From: Aspidapion aeneum
Taxonomy: Eukaryota; Arthropoda; Insecta; Coleoptera; Brentidae
Length of the DNA: 64,000 nt
Assembly: GCA_963576565.1 (NCBI GenBank)
Contig: OY755042.1
Span: 13,928,262-13,992,261, forward strand
Reading direction: 5' to 3'
Positions 43,406-54,689 of this stretch are shown here, in pieces; position 1 is the first letter of the stretch, and every line of letters begins with the position of its first letter. The position numbers and the translations under genes are program-made. The notes below the pieces were generated by a model that was not told the origin of the DNA, searched no databases, and worked only from the letters and a program-made list of their open reading frames with translations.

Positions 43406-43946
43406 GTGTTCTTTTATTGGTTTAACCATTTTGATCAATGCGTTTTAAAAAGTTTGGATATGATTGGTGATCTATGAGAGGATACTTTGTTTGATACCAA
43501 CAAGTGAGTGGAATTACATTTGACAACTAGTTTGAGCGCATGCAAAGGTGCAGTAATTTTCGTAGAAAATAATTCCAGAAACAATGAAATCTTTAAATGT
43601 TTCCTACTGTTTTATTCCAGCTGTGTATGCAGAAACTTAAAAGACAATCCTCGTATAAAAAAAAACTTGGATTTTATCAAGGGTTGGCAACGCTTTTCTT
43701 CTTACATAATTTGGAAATCTTTGGAAGGGGAAAAAGGGGAAATTCACTCCCAAAATCTCAAACTGACAGACAGAGAATACACGTCTTGGTCACTATGTAA
43801 AATGGATTTATGCAATATTTATTATATTATTTTCCCCCAAATAAAGTTTCTAGATCCGCTCCTGCATAATATGCATGCCACTGGATATGACAAACGTATA
43901 TTGCTATATTTTGTTTATTTGTTTTTTTTTTAATTTATGAACTCAT

Positions 43947-44365
43947 AACAAAAACATTTCATGTAAAAAAAGCCAAGTACGCGAAAATGGCATTCCGTAA
44001 AAAGAATTGAGATAAAAGTAAAGCCAAGTTCTTCAATACAGATTTCAAAATGAAAGGTAGTAAGAACCTTTCATTTTAAAATCTGTATTGGAGAACTTGG
44101 CTTTACTTTTATCTCAATTTGGAAATATTTTTTAAACTTTGCTATTACAGACTTCACAACTTCTTTATGTTTAAATTAGCACTGTGCCTTAGAGTCATTT
44201 ACAGCCGTAATAGCCAAGTTTAGAAAAACATTTCCAAACCTGTAAGAACCTTTCATTTTGAAATTTGTATTGGAGAACTTGGCTTTACTTTTATCTCAAT
44301 TCTTTTTACGGAATGCCATTTTCGCGTACTTGGCTTTTTTTACATGAAATGTTTTTGTTATGATT
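43947..44365. mobile_element. TIR MITE family E, copy 3
   Basis: The ends are AACAAAAACATTTCATGTAA and the complement. The arms of about 95 bp are near-perfect and include AAGCCAAGTACGCGAAAATG and CCGTAAAAAGAATTGAG. A second internal inverted repeat includes GAACCTTTCATTTT. It lies next to family C copy 3 in mirror image of the arrangement at 9224-10430. Confidence 0.9.
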
Positions 44366-44394
44366 TCACTTCTTTTTTAAAGTAATTAATATTT

Positions 44395-45345
44395 AATTTT
44401 TAAAGTAGTAAAATATGCGGAATATTGATCGAAACTTTTACAATGCCTTACTTAAAATTTGAGGGTTTTTTAAAATTTTCCCATGGTTTTGTCATTGTCA
44501 GCCTTCCAAAGCTCAGCTCTCTAGCGTTTCTGAAAGTGGACAATGTTATTTTTACATATATTTACATGTATAGGGGAGGGAAGTAAATTCAAATTTTCAT
44601 GTTTTTAAATTCTTTCCTATAGTTTTATCATAGTTCCTATCAGTCTTCCAGTGCTCAGCTCTCTCTCTCTTTTATATAACTTTACATTAATAGGGAAGGA
44701 AAGTAAATTAATATTTTGGGGTTTTTAAATTTTTGCCCATGGTTTTATCATAGTTTCTATCAGCCTTACAAAGCTCAGCTCTCTAGCGTTTCTGGAAGTG
44801 GGCAATGTTACTTTTATATATATTTACATTTATAGGAGAGGAAAGTAAATTAGAATTTTGGGGTGCTTTAATTTTTTCCTATAGTTTTGTCATAGTTCCT
44901 ATCAGTCTGGCAAAGCTCAGCTCTCTAGCATTCTGGAAATGGGAAATGTTACTTTTACATAACTTTAGATATATAGGAGAGGGGAGTAAATTAGAATTTT
45001 GGGGTTTTTTTTCCAGGGGATTGGTCATAATTTCTATCAGTCTGCCAAATTTCAGCTACAAGTGCAGTAGAATTTTCATGATCTATACCTGAGTGAGTCA
45101 GTGAGTGAGTGGAAATTTCGACGTTTTTTGAAATTTCGTAACTACTTTACTACTTTATGGAAGTCCATCAAACTTAGAGGGGTTGTTAACTCCATGAAGA
45201 TCTACGACTGTGCGAAGTTTGAGATTTGTAGCTCATTCCGAAGTAGAATTTAGATAGATCAAATATGGGCTGATATGTTTCAAGAAAAGATGGTACGGCA
45301 GCGCGAAATTGGCGAGGCACTACCGTGCCCTCAGATATTTTGTTT
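44395..45345 (-). repeat. Tandem-repeat element family C, copy 3
   Basis: In reverse orientation to 7196-7995 and 9224-10063: it starts GTAGTAAAATATGCGGAAT, has about five tandem units of about 125-130 bp (AGCTCTCTAGCGTTTCTGGA and CTATAGTTTTATCATAGTTC repeated), a CCTGAGTGAGTCAGTGAGTG segment, and ends GGCACTACCGTGCCCTCAGA. Confidence 0.88.
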
Positions 45346-45349
45346 ATTT

Positions 45350-46010
45350 GTTTTTTAAAATGTATACTTTAATTTTTTTTTTGGTCCATTATGGCGAAAT
45401 TCCAGTTGTCAGCGGGAATCTCAGAGAAAAAGTATTAAGAAGGTTGGATCCAATTAGGCGTCACAAGCGGCCTCTATTAATTATAAAAGCGGTAGCAAAC
45501 CATTCATTTTACACAATTTTATGTAATTTTCGTTTCTCGGAACCCAGAGATGGTCTCAGATAAATGCAGTTTAAAGAATTTATTGCTGAAGGTATTGTTG
45601 ACAATAGGGAATTCTTACTATATGATAATTTTGGGGCTATCTAATCGACAGATCGAAATACTTCGGTTGTTGTGGTAGCCGCACATAAAAGATGATAATT
45701 TACTTAGAGCGCCTGCCTCGACCGTATTATTTTGTCTTTTATGACCCATGTTGCTGTCATTTGTTTAATAAATAACTTACGGCTTACAAAAGATTTGTTT
45801 TGTTTTACATAATTTTTAAATCTGTTGATACCTTCGAAATTGGATAATAAATTAATATGCCTCTTAATGAGATGTTAAGAGCAAAGGCGCCGATATGGGG
45901 AAATAGTGGGAGTATCGCACCATAAAAACCTAATAAGTAATTGTAGTAAATAAAATAAACTGACAATAATGGATTTATAGACTAATGCGGATCTATATAT
46001 CTGTTTTGCT
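45350..46010. other. Unassigned DNA
   Basis: No gene is recognised. The plus-strand frame 45309-45563 has no known motif. Confidence 0.35.
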
Positions 46011-46014
46011 TTCT

Positions 46015-46980
46015 TCAATTCATCTTTGCACATAGGCCTCTCCAAATACTTTCCACTTCTCTATGTCTGTCGCCGTTTTTATCCATCTATAGTTCCCGCA
46101 TGTTTCTTCAAATCGTCCGCTCATCTCATTTGGGGTTTTTCCGTATTTCTTTTAGTTTCCCAAGATCTTCTGTTTACAACACATTTGTTTCATCGGTCGT
46201 CTTTCTTTCCGATATTATCACCGGCAAATTTCAATTTTAATTTGGCTACCTCTTCTCTGACATCCCTTACTTTTGTTTAATTTCATATCCATTCATTCCT
46301 TTTTCTATCCTTTTTTTATTGATCTTTGGACTTTTTTTACCTTATCTATGTTTGATTTTGTAAGTGTCCAGGTCTGGGATCCAAACCTTTATTTTGAGTT
46401 ACGGAGGAAATTTTTTAATATGTGTAGCTTAATTTACAGAATGCTGCCCAGGCCAATCTTACTCGTCTCCTGATTTTAGCTGTTTGGTGTTCCTTTTTTG
46501 ATTTGATGATTTGTCTCAGACATATATTCCTCGATTTGTTTTATTTTTTCTTGATTTATTCAGATCGTGATATATTCATCTGTGTTTTTTATGATTTTAG
46601 TTTTAGTGTAGTTCATACCTAAGCCTATATTTTTGGCTGCTGTATCGTTCTTCAAGCATTTTTATCAGTTTTCTTCCTTAGCCAGGGTCGGATTTAGGAA
46701 CTTTATTTGGGGGGGGGGGGAGGAATATCATAATAAATATTACATCAAACTATTTTGCATAGTTACCAAGAGGTTTATTCTGTGTATATAGATAGAATTT
46801 GAAAGGGGGGGGGGGTGGAATTTCCACTTTTTCCCTACCGTAGATCCGCGGCTGCCTTATCTGTTATTAATGCGATATCTTAGGTGGTTTAAGTATTGTC
46901 CGCTCACTTTAGTGCCTATTTTTTCCTAATCTGGGATTTCAAAAACATCTTCTACGGCCTTGTTAAATAGTTTAGGGACC
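46015..46980 (-). pseudogene. LINE reverse transcriptase and C-terminal fragment (RTE-like)
   Basis: Minus strand: LFNKAVEDVFEIP (near 46950), SGQYLNHLRY (near 46890, just before the position of the catalytic motif), a basic C-terminal region, and a RWIKTATDIEKWKVFGEAYV piece near 46060 that resembles the closing segment of RTE-type proteins. It is frame-shifted and interrupted by the insertion at 46683-46854. It overlaps in content with 37930-38620 (the two share GAATGCTGCCCAGG on the plus strand). Confidence 0.8.
46683..46854. mobile_element. hAT-like MITE, 172 bp, in a LINE fragment
   Basis: The ends are CAGGGTCGGATTTAGG and ATCCGCGGCTG, with two long poly-G tracts inside. The flanks CCTTAGCC and CCTTATCT are an imperfect octamer match. 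Confidence 0.65.
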
Positions 46981-47353
46981 AATGCAGATAAATTTTAAAA
47001 AGGCCTAAAATGGTAAATAATAAATTCTTTTAGATCACGGGAATCGGTCAATAGAAATCTCTCAAAAACATATAATGGATTTCCAATTTTTGCACTATAA
47101 TTAAAATTTTTAAATGTACTATTTTTATCAATTTAAAATATAGCTTTCCCACTTATTTTTTCTTTTTTTCTTGCTTACCATTTTAGTATATTTTGTCTCC
47201 CCATATAAATATCTAAATTTCTAATTTTATTGTTAAAATGAAAATTATATTTATATTATTTATTCAAAATCTGTTTGAGATTTAAATTGATGGGTAATAT
47301 TATTAATTTTTTTTAATCTACGTTTAATTTTTTATTTCGACCATGTTATACTG

Positions 47354-47470
47354 CAGTGACGTATATAAGGGGGGCTCTACGGGCTAATACGGCCTCATGA
47401 GGTCTCGACTCCCCCCCCCCCCGGAAACTGTTCGGGCCCCCCCCGAAACATTATTCTATATACGCCACTG
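47354..47470 (+). mobile_element. hAT-type MITE family A, 117-bp copy
   Basis: It starts CAGTGACGTATATAAGGGGG and ends TATATACGCCACTG, with a perfect 8-bp target duplication TTATACTG (47346-47353 and 47471-47478). It is a short internal-deletion version with GGCCTCATGAGG and poly-C inside. Confidence 0.95.
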
Positions 47471-47478
47471 TTATACTG

Positions 47479-47905
47479 GTTTGGTAAGCAATTTATAGAT
47501 TGTTTAATTATTTTGCTATATATAGGTATAATTTTTTGTTAGTTTTTATTATTTGTTTTTCTTTACATTTTTATTTTGTATAATTGAGTTTTGATAAATA
47601 TTACTTAAGTTTTCCGTATGCGATGCAGATAATAAATACAGCGCAGCTAAAGGTAAAATAAATTAGCCTCTTTCCTAATAATTAGGGTTAAATGGCGTAA
47701 ACTTTTAGAAGAGGATAATCATTTTTACAAATTCCATATAGGTACCATCGCAAAAAATATAAAAGGGTATTGATACAAAAATGATATACAAATTTTTTAT
47801 CAACCATTTTTTCATAACCTAAAACTAAATTTTATAAATAGGTTTTTTTTTCGTTTTTGAAAAGTTTTTTTATTTTTCACGAAATTTGGTCAAAATTTTT
47901 CTTTT
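47479..47905. other. Unassigned AT-rich DNA
   Basis: I see nothing assignable. Confidence 0.4.
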
Positions 47906-47907
47906 TA

Positions 47908-48500
47908 CAGTGAAACCTCCTATAAGTGGACACTCACGGTTTCGTAGATTTTGTCCGCCTATTGGAGGTGTCCGCTTATGAGAGAGAACTGCGAAATTTT
48001 AATATATATTTATTAACAATTCCGCTGCATGAGTTTTTCCAATATTAAATTTTTCAGCGATCTTTCTTACTGATAGATGTTGCTTCTCCGAAACGTTAAC
48101 AACTTCCATTTTTTTACGTTAACTAAGAAGTTTTTCACTATAGGCGCCATTTCAAAGAGATCTATTATGACCCAACTGAACAATAAAAATAAAACACAGC
48201 AGTCTCGCCGAATAAAATTTATTGTAAATACGACAGAAGTATTTAGCCTTTAAAACGGAAAGAGGTAATTCCCCGTCTGCAGAGTACGTTGTTGCCAACA
48301 TATTACATAATATTTAAGCGCATGACGTGTAGCGTTCCGTTCCGTTGTCAGAGGTTCGCGCCCGGTTGCAGGAAATTTTTCAGAATTTTTTAATTAAAAA
48401 AAAATTATATGTAAGGAAATAGGTAAAAGCTTGGTTCCAACAAATTTGTCCGCCTAAAGGGAGTGTGCGCTTAATAGAGGTGTGTGAAGAGATTTCACTG
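47908..48500 (-). mobile_element. pogo/Tigger-type MITE, copy 1
   Basis: The 593-bp element has ends CAGTGAAACCTCCTATAAG and AGATTTCACTG, bounded by TA (47906-47907 and 48501-48502). The minus strand keeps the start of a pogo-family transposase: MEVVNVSEKQHLSVRKIAEK, the CENP-B-type helix-turn-helix, followed by an in-frame decay. The catalytic domain is deleted. Confidence 0.92.
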
Positions 48501-48504
48501 TATT

Positions 48505-48890
48505 TCTCTAATACCTTGTAATTTTTTAAATAAAAATGTATCTTTTTATTTTGTTTATAAATTTTAAACGTATTTAGATAGATCAGGAAGTTCCATCTTA
48601 AGTGTATTCTAAATTCAGAACGTACAGAATGTACCATAGACGTCCATTTGACGTCCAAAATTGGACAATTGTATAATAAAATCGTTATTGTATATTTATT
48701 TATAAACAATCTTAAATTGCGCAATCTCTAACTTTATGCCGAAAGGGAAAAATTATATAATTTTAAAAAATACCATGCAGTCGCCTAAGTTATAATGGCC
48801 GTCCATTGTATGTCCAATATCAACCTATGGACGTCCATAGTGTTAAGTAGACGGTGTTTTGCTGTCTGGGTTATATCCTGAAAATGTCGA
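48505..48890. other. AT-rich DNA with repeated ACGTCCA motifs
   Basis: The heptamer GACGTCC and near variants recur between about 48638 and 48842 (AGACGTCCATTTGACGTCCA; TGGACGTCCATAG). This may be part of an unrecognised element. No gene is seen. Confidence 0.5.
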
Positions 48891-48891
48891 A

Positions 48892-51177
48892 TAGTACAAT
48901 GAATAGAGGAGTTTTACCCTACAAAAGGTCCGGTAGTTCTGAATTTTGGATATGTTATTAAGGTCGAAAGGGTAGTTAAAAATCTGAGTTTTCGTCGCCC
49001 CCACTCCTGTGCTTCCTCCGCCATCTTAAAAAAACCATCAAAAATTGGCACTTTTTGTAGTTTTTTGTCTGTAACTTCGTTCCAGTACACTAAATCTCAA
49101 AAAGTGTTATATGAAATTTTTTAGAGGATATAATTGTCTACAATTAAGTGGTACTATGGTTGTTCAGCGAGCAGTAGTAACGGAGCTAGGTAATTTCCAA
49201 AAATGACTAAAATCATGTGCTTGGGCAAATTTTCAGATTTTTTCTACTTTAGAATTATACTTTATTCTTGGGTAAAAGTTCTAAGAACATATCTTGTAGA
49301 GAATTTTACCAGCTACAAAATCCATTCTTTAAATATATTTTTAAATATTGTAATGGAGTGGGAGTAACTTTTAACTTAAAGTAAGTAAGTTAGAAAATAA
49401 TAATGTTTTTAAATTTAGTGCTTTAAACGGCACGTTTTTTATTTATTTTTATTTTTTTGTATAAATTTACATACATACAAAAAGGTAAGAGAGCTTAGGG
49501 GTCAAACACCTCCTTAAACTAACCACCTCTTCAAAACCCCCAGGCCCTCCAAAATCTAACATATTTAGGTTTTCTCAAATTTTCTTAAAAAATACGCTTC
49601 TAAGAGAAAAATGTGTAATATACCTAATTGTAGACAATGAAATTTCCTTTTGAAAAAGGTACAACTCGATGGGGGTCAACTATTTATAAACTCTTCAGCG
49701 GCGTCCGTTAATTGAAGTAATTTAAAAAAGTCAAAAAATATCCATGTTTTTTTCCGATTTTTTTTTAAACCAAGGTTTATTTATTATTATTATTTATTTA
49801 AAAAAAATTGTTTTAAATTAAGCACACCACTGGAGCGGTAAATATAAAATATTTTTTACCATGTTACACAACGTTTAAAAGGAAATTTTATTATCTACAA
49901 TGAAGTAAAAAACAATTTTTTTGATAAAGGGTATGGTTTTCAGAAAATCAAATAAAACCTGTGCAAAACATAATTTTTAAAAAAATTAATTAAATGGCTC
50001 CCATTTACGGACGTCGCTGGCGGGTTCGTTGTAAGTCGAACCCCATCGAGTTATACACTGTTGAAAAGAGAATTTTACTGTCAATAAAGTGCATCATAGC
50101 ATTTTTTTAAATTAGGCTTAGTTTTTGAAAAAATTAGATAAAACTTCTAACAAAATTATTTTAATTTGTGATTTTTTAAAATTGGTTAAATTTACGGGCG
50201 CCTCTGAATTTATCACCATGAAACCAATCCGACTTTCTTGTACAGCATTTTAAAGGAAATTTTATTTGCTACAATAATGTATAACACATTTTGTTCTATA
50301 AACCTTGGTTAAAAAAAAATCGAATAAATCATGGAAAAAACATGGACATTTTTTTACTTTTTTAAATTACTTCAATTAACGGACGCCGCTGAAGAGTTTA
50401 TAAATAGTTGACCCCCATCGAGTTGTACCTTTTTCAAAGGCAAATTTCATTGTCTACAATAAAGTATATTACACATTTTTCTCTTAGAAGCGTATTTTTT
50501 GAGAAAATTTGAGAAAACCTAAATATGTTAGATTTTGGGGATTCTGGGGGGGTTTTTGAAGAGGTGGTTCGTTTAAGGAGCTGTTTGACCCCTGAGCTCT
50601 CTTACCTTTTTGTACGTCACTAAATTTACACAAAAAAATAAAAATAAATAAAAAACGTGCCGTTTAAAGCACTAAACTTTAAAAAATTATTATTTTCTAA
50701 CTTACTTACTTTAAGTTAAAAGTTACTCCCACTCCATTACAATATTTAAAAATACATTTAAAGAATGGATTTTGTAGCTGATAAAATTCTCTACAAGATA
50801 TGTTCTTAGAACTTTTACCCTAGAACAAAGTATTTCGGAGCTTATGCCGTCTAAATTAGAAAAAATCTAAAAATTTGCCCAAGCACGTGATTTTATTCAT
50901 TTTTGGAAATTACCTAGCTCCGTTACTACTGCTCGCAGAACAACCATAGTACCACACAATTGTAATTTAGTGTACTGGAACGAAATTAAAGGCAAAAAAC
51001 TAAAACAAGTGCCAATTTTTGATGGTTTTTCAAGATGGCGGAGGGAGCACAGGGGTAGGGGTGACAAAAACTCAGATTTTTAACTACCCTCCTAAGCTCA
51101 ACAACATATCCAAAATTCAGAACTAGCGGACCTTTTGTAGGGTAACCCCCCTATTTTGGCCTCTATTCATTACACTA
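48892..51177. mobile_element. 2.3-kb element with inverted arms of about 880 bp
   Basis: The left arm 48892-49779 and right arm 50300-51177 are inverted copies with a few percent to about 15 percent divergence by eye: CCTACAAAAGGTCC and GGACCTTTTGTAGG outside, AAACCAAGGTTTA and TAAACCTTGGTT inside. The arms and the 520-bp spacer all contain a unit of about 190 bp with ACGGACGCCGCTG, CCCCATCGAGTTGTAC and ATTTTATTGTCTACAATAAAG-like blocks, about four units in total. There is no long open frame. It is probably a Foldback/Mutator-like non-autonomous element. I could not define the target duplication. Confidence 0.85.
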
Positions 51178-51179
51178 AA

Positions 51180-51585
51180 GTAGTTTTTAAGAAAACAGTT
51201 GTCTTTTTAAAACTTTTTCGCAATTCGGGGCAAATTTTTCCATAGCAATTTTTTACACCATCTAAAAATAGGCGATTAAAAAAAAAATATGACTTTTTTT
51301 TTAATTTCTTCCAGAAGGGCATTTTCGAGTATAACTTTTTTTGGTTTAACTCCAGGTACTACTACTTTTCAATAAATTCACACAAAAATGTTTATTATCC
51401 AATCTCATATTGTCAATTTCACACTTCAGGGCGTAAAAACACCATTTAATGCCCGCTTTTGAAAACCATATAATATCTAAAGAAACTATTTTCTTTTTCA
51501 AAATTACGATACTTTTTGTATTGTTGTAAACGACGCGAATAGAAGCCAAACCAAAAAAGCACACTTTGATGTAGGTAAGAACCAG
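51180..51585. other. Unassigned DNA
   Basis: No gene is recognised. The minus-strand frame 51346-51564 has no motif. Confidence 0.35.
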
Positions 51586-51587
51586 TA

Positions 51588-51860
51588 ATGCCGTTAGTTG
51601 AAGTGGTCATAATCCTTCATCGGTTCGTGCACTTCGTTGACCAAAGACCCACACATCGCCACGCTGAATTGAGACGTATCAGAACGAGAACCAATATGGC
51701 GGCGTTTGCGGGAAGAAATAAAATACGCGACTGTGTGTCTACGACACAGGCAAGACATAACTCCTTTCAGGCCATTGGAGACAGAAGAATGGATCCAAGA
51801 CACGAACGGAGTATAACAACTCGAAACAATAATGATAAAGAGCATATTGTTCTGATCTGA
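51588..51860 (+). other. GC-richer segment, possible exon or promoter, unassigned
   Basis: The segment stands out by composition and is open on both strands (90 codons plus, 83 codons minus). It contains CCAATATGGCGGC, a core like the YY1/Pho site. No domain is recognised in either frame, and both frames being open argues that composition, not selection, keeps them open. I list it only because its base composition differs from its neighbours. Confidence 0.25.
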
Positions 51861-51974
51861 GAAGTAATTGAGTATCTCGGTATTGAGTTATTGATTTCAA
51901 ATTCATAACAACATGTAACTACAGAAAACGTATTTGAGAGCTGGGAGAGTGAGTGGAACTAAGGGTGGTCGGTG

Positions 51975-52110
51975 CGACTTTTCCTTTTTTTAGAGTACCT
52001 ACGGGGTTCCTTAATAATATAATCAAAATATGATGTAATAAGGAGCCTTGTAGGTACGCTAAGCAATGCAAGTAAAGTCGATGTGCACTTTTCGTTCGTT
52101 TCCTTTTTAC
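51975..52110. repeat. Small inverted repeat around GTACCTAC
   Basis: AGAGTACCTACGGGGTTCCTT at about 51992 is mirrored by AAGGAGCCTTGTAGGTACGC at about 52040. Outward pairing continues with CGACTTTTCC against AAAGTCG. It is probably a MITE remnant. Confidence 0.6.
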
Positions 52111-52455
52111 TTAATAGCCTGTCCGCTTATTGCAGACAATTTGCCAGCTCAATTCGGTGGACACACGGTGGCTTGACGTGACTTCCGAAACGCGGCCTTG
52201 TATTGATCATCAACTTTGCTTACTTCGTTTATACCCAAACTTTGTCTAACACAGGCTTTACCCCCACTTCCGATAAATACGTATTCACAAACGGATAGTA
52301 GGTTCGAGTTTGTAGTGGCTGGATTTCGATGGGATTCAAACCCACCACCCTTTGATTGGCCACTACTTTGTTGATGTAACAGACGCAAACTGATTTTTTT
52401 TTATGGTCAGGTACGTTATAGCTGATTGTCGTAATTGTCTTTGAAATGGTAAACA
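52111..52455. other. Unassigned DNA with a weak Pol III B-box-like site
   Basis: On the minus strand GGTTTGAATCC at about 52334-52344 fits a decayed B-box, but no matching A-box is found at the right distance. No gene is recognised. Confidence 0.3.
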
Positions 52456-53232
52456 CGGTGTGCCTTAATGAAGTAAGAGTTACATAAAAATGGTGCCAAA
52501 AACTAATTGCACTTTTTAAATATGGACTCTTGCCTGACTTCAATCATATTCATATATTAAATCCTAGTAGATCATCTTCTAGAGTAGAAATATATTCAGC
52601 GTAGAAATTTGGTTCCAAGCGGGTAAAAAATACTTGATCTGTTACAACTTGACCGCAGCGGCGTAGCGTGCCCGAAAAAGGGCGGGGGGGCGACAGCTAA
52701 AAAGGGCGCCTCTGAAAACTGATGAAAAATCTTGTGGCAAAAAAAAAAACAAAAAAGGTCAAAAAGGCGCCTCTCACAAATCTTGCGACCAAAAAAAAAA
52801 AAAAAAAAAAGGTCATGTGTGAGGGGGCGGCCGATAAGTCACAAGGGCGCCTCTCACAAATCTTGCGACCCAACAAAAAAAAAAAAAAAACAAGGTCTTC
52901 ATGCATGTCGTTAGTTTCCTTTGGCACCCACTCAATTGGCCATTACCGGCCCGGCTTAATATAGCTGAGGGCGCTTCGGCCACCTATGAGGCGCCACTAC
53001 CCTCGGGGCGGGGGGGGGGGCGACGAACCTCCCGCGCCCTTCCCCATGCTACGCCGCTGCTTGACCGTAAGATAAACCCTGTGAACTAGAAAGAAGTCAA
53101 AAAATAAGTAAATTTCGAGAAGGGTATCAGATAATATGGTTTTGAAGTCAACATAGAGTCCATGTTCAAAAAGTGCAGTTTGGCACCATTTTCATGTAAC
53201 CTATACCTCATTTAGGTATACACCGTGTAAAG
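52456..53232. mobile_element. Element with inverted ends of about 80 bp (ACACGGTGT), hosting a hAT MITE
   Basis: The left end ACACGGTGTGCCTTAATGAA through AATGGTGCCAAAAACTAATT to TATGGACTC is mirrored at 53150-53232 (GAGTCCATG through TTTGGCACCATTTTCATGTA to ACACCGTGT). A hAT-type MITE (52656-53059) occupies much of the interior. Confidence 0.75.
52656..53059. mobile_element. hAT-type MITE, 404 bp, with internal subrepeats
   Basis: The ends are CAGCGGCGTAGCGTG and CATGCTACGCCGCTG, with a perfect 8-bp target duplication CTTGACCG (52648-52655 and 53060-53067). The interior has three degenerate units with GGGCGCCTCTCACAAATCTT followed by long A tracts. Confidence 0.95.
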
Positions 53233-53261
53233 TCGGAATGCCGGTTCAATAAATATATATA

Positions 53262-53893
53262 CAGTGAAACCTCTCATAAGCGGACACTCACGGTTCCGTC
53301 GATTTTGTCCGCTTATTGGAGGTGTCCGCTTATGAGAGGGAACGGCGAAATTTTAATATATATTTATTAACAATTTCCGCTGCTTGACTTTTTCCGATAT
53401 TACATTTTTCAGCGATCTTTCGTGCTGATAAATGTTCTTTCTCCGAAACGTTAATAACCTCTATTTTTTCACATAAACTAAGAAGTTTTTTACTATGCAC
53501 CATTTCAATTAGATCTATTACTACCCAATTGAACAATAAAAATAAAACACAGCAGTCCCGCCACCGCCGAATAAAGTATGTTGTAAATACGACAGTATTC
53601 AGTCCTCGCATTAATAATTCCCCGGCTGCAGAGTGCGTTGTTGCCAACATACTACATAATATTTATGCCCATGTCGTGCAGCGCTCCATCCCGTTGTCAG
53701 GTTCGCGTCCGGTTAAGGGAGGTTTCACAATTTTTTAACCAAAAAAAATTGTCCGCGTTTGGTTATTAGAGTGTCCGGTTATAGGAGTGAATTTTACGTG
53801 TAAAGAAATAGGAAAAGGCTTGGTTCCAAAAAATTTGTCCGCCTAAAGGGAGTGTCCGCTTAATAGAGGTGTCCACAAGGAGAGGTCTCACTG
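53262..53893 (-). mobile_element. pogo/Tigger-type MITE, copy 2, with transposase HTH remnant
   Basis: The 632-bp element has ends CAGTGAAACCTCTCATAAG and AGAGGTCTCACTG, bounded by TA (53260-53261 and 53894-53895). On the minus strand from about 53503 the frame reads MVHSKKLLSLCEKIEVINV, then SEKEHLSARKIAEKCNIGKS and QAAEIVNKYILKF. This is the N-terminal CENP-B-type helix-turn-helix of pogo-family transposases and is still open, though the DDE catalytic domain is gone. The longer frame upstream of this Met (to 53650) is not part of the family. Confidence 0.93.
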
Positions 53894-53899
53894 TATTTT

Positions 53900-54240
53900 T
53901 AAATAAAGTCAATTGTTTTGGTTTTTATTCTGGGCGAGTTTGCAAAGTAATCTAATTTTGTTCACCTGTTACATAAGTGGTGGCTGGTGACTTTCGCAAT
54001 AGGTGACGCAGGATTTATCTCACCTCATATTTTATACACACATATAAAAAATAAAAATATAATACCTACTGCTAATAATGTACATACCTCGAAAAATCAG
54101 CGAAATCAGGTAGGTAGTAATTTCACGATGATGCAATTGCAATTTAATTTAAATTTTACAGCTTATGTTTGTCTATCCTTTAAATTTTTGTAGCACGAAT
54201 CTTTAAAATTTCGAATGTACACTTTGTCTTTAACCTTAGC
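53900..54240. other. Unassigned DNA
   Basis: I see nothing assignable. Confidence 0.4.
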
Positions 54241-54640
54241 CGGTTTATTTACGATCAATATAGGGGATCAGTGTTCAAAAAGTCTTTTTTGGCATCGTCG
54301 TTCCACGAAAACAAAATCACAACCGAATGCAAACACTACGCCCGTAATCGGACACTATTTCAATAATATACGCAGGTTCAACACCTGATTCTTTGCACTG
54401 CTAAAGCATGCGACGTTGTCATGACAACCAACGGACGCCTTTATCCCGCGGCATAGCGACTAGGCACAGGCGAACGAAAAACAAAAATCGCTTTTAACAA
54501 TGCTTGTCTGTACGCTGAGCCCGCACAGAATCCGCGGCGGGGAACGCTCACTGTTTTTTATCTTTTATCGGTTAATAGTTATTAAGGTTACCAACCGCTG
54601 GTTCGGTTTTGCAGACGTGGTGCAGCTCCGATTTAAAATT
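54241..54640. promoter_or_regulatory. CpG-rich island with a palindromic RFX X-box
   Basis: A CpG-rich stretch contains GTTGTCATGACAAC at 54415-54428, a perfect 14-bp palindrome that fits the RFX X-box consensus (GTHNYYATRRNAAC). Further CG-rich text (CCGCGGCGGGGAACGC near 54531) follows. Open frames next to it are short (51 codons from 54501 on the plus strand) and unrecognised. In animals X-boxes mark promoters of ciliary genes. Here the target gene is not identifiable, so the role is inference. Confidence 0.4.
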
Positions 54641-54689
54641 TTTGTCCTGTGTTAGATCCTTAGGTTATTATATTTATTATATTTAATTT

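Noticed and set aside
43508..43933. 141-codon open frame on the plus strand
   Set aside because: Longest non-TE frame outside BEL, but its composition follows the AT-rich DNA, no domain or splice context is visible, and it ends in a poly-T run. The neighbouring recognisable coding text is the Jockey fragment on the other strand.
48380..48724. 114-codon minus-strand frame
   Set aside because: It crosses the end of the pogo-type MITE into flanking DNA, so it mixes two unrelated sequences.
51588..51860. 90-codon plus-strand frame with an overlapping 83-codon minus-strand frame as a gene
   Set aside because: Both strands are open in the same place and neither has a recognised motif. Kept only as a compositional anomaly.
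52229..52543. 104-codon minus-strand frame
   Set aside because: It crosses the edge of the ACACGGTGT-ended element and shows only repeat-like text. A B-box-like string inside lacks a proper A-box.
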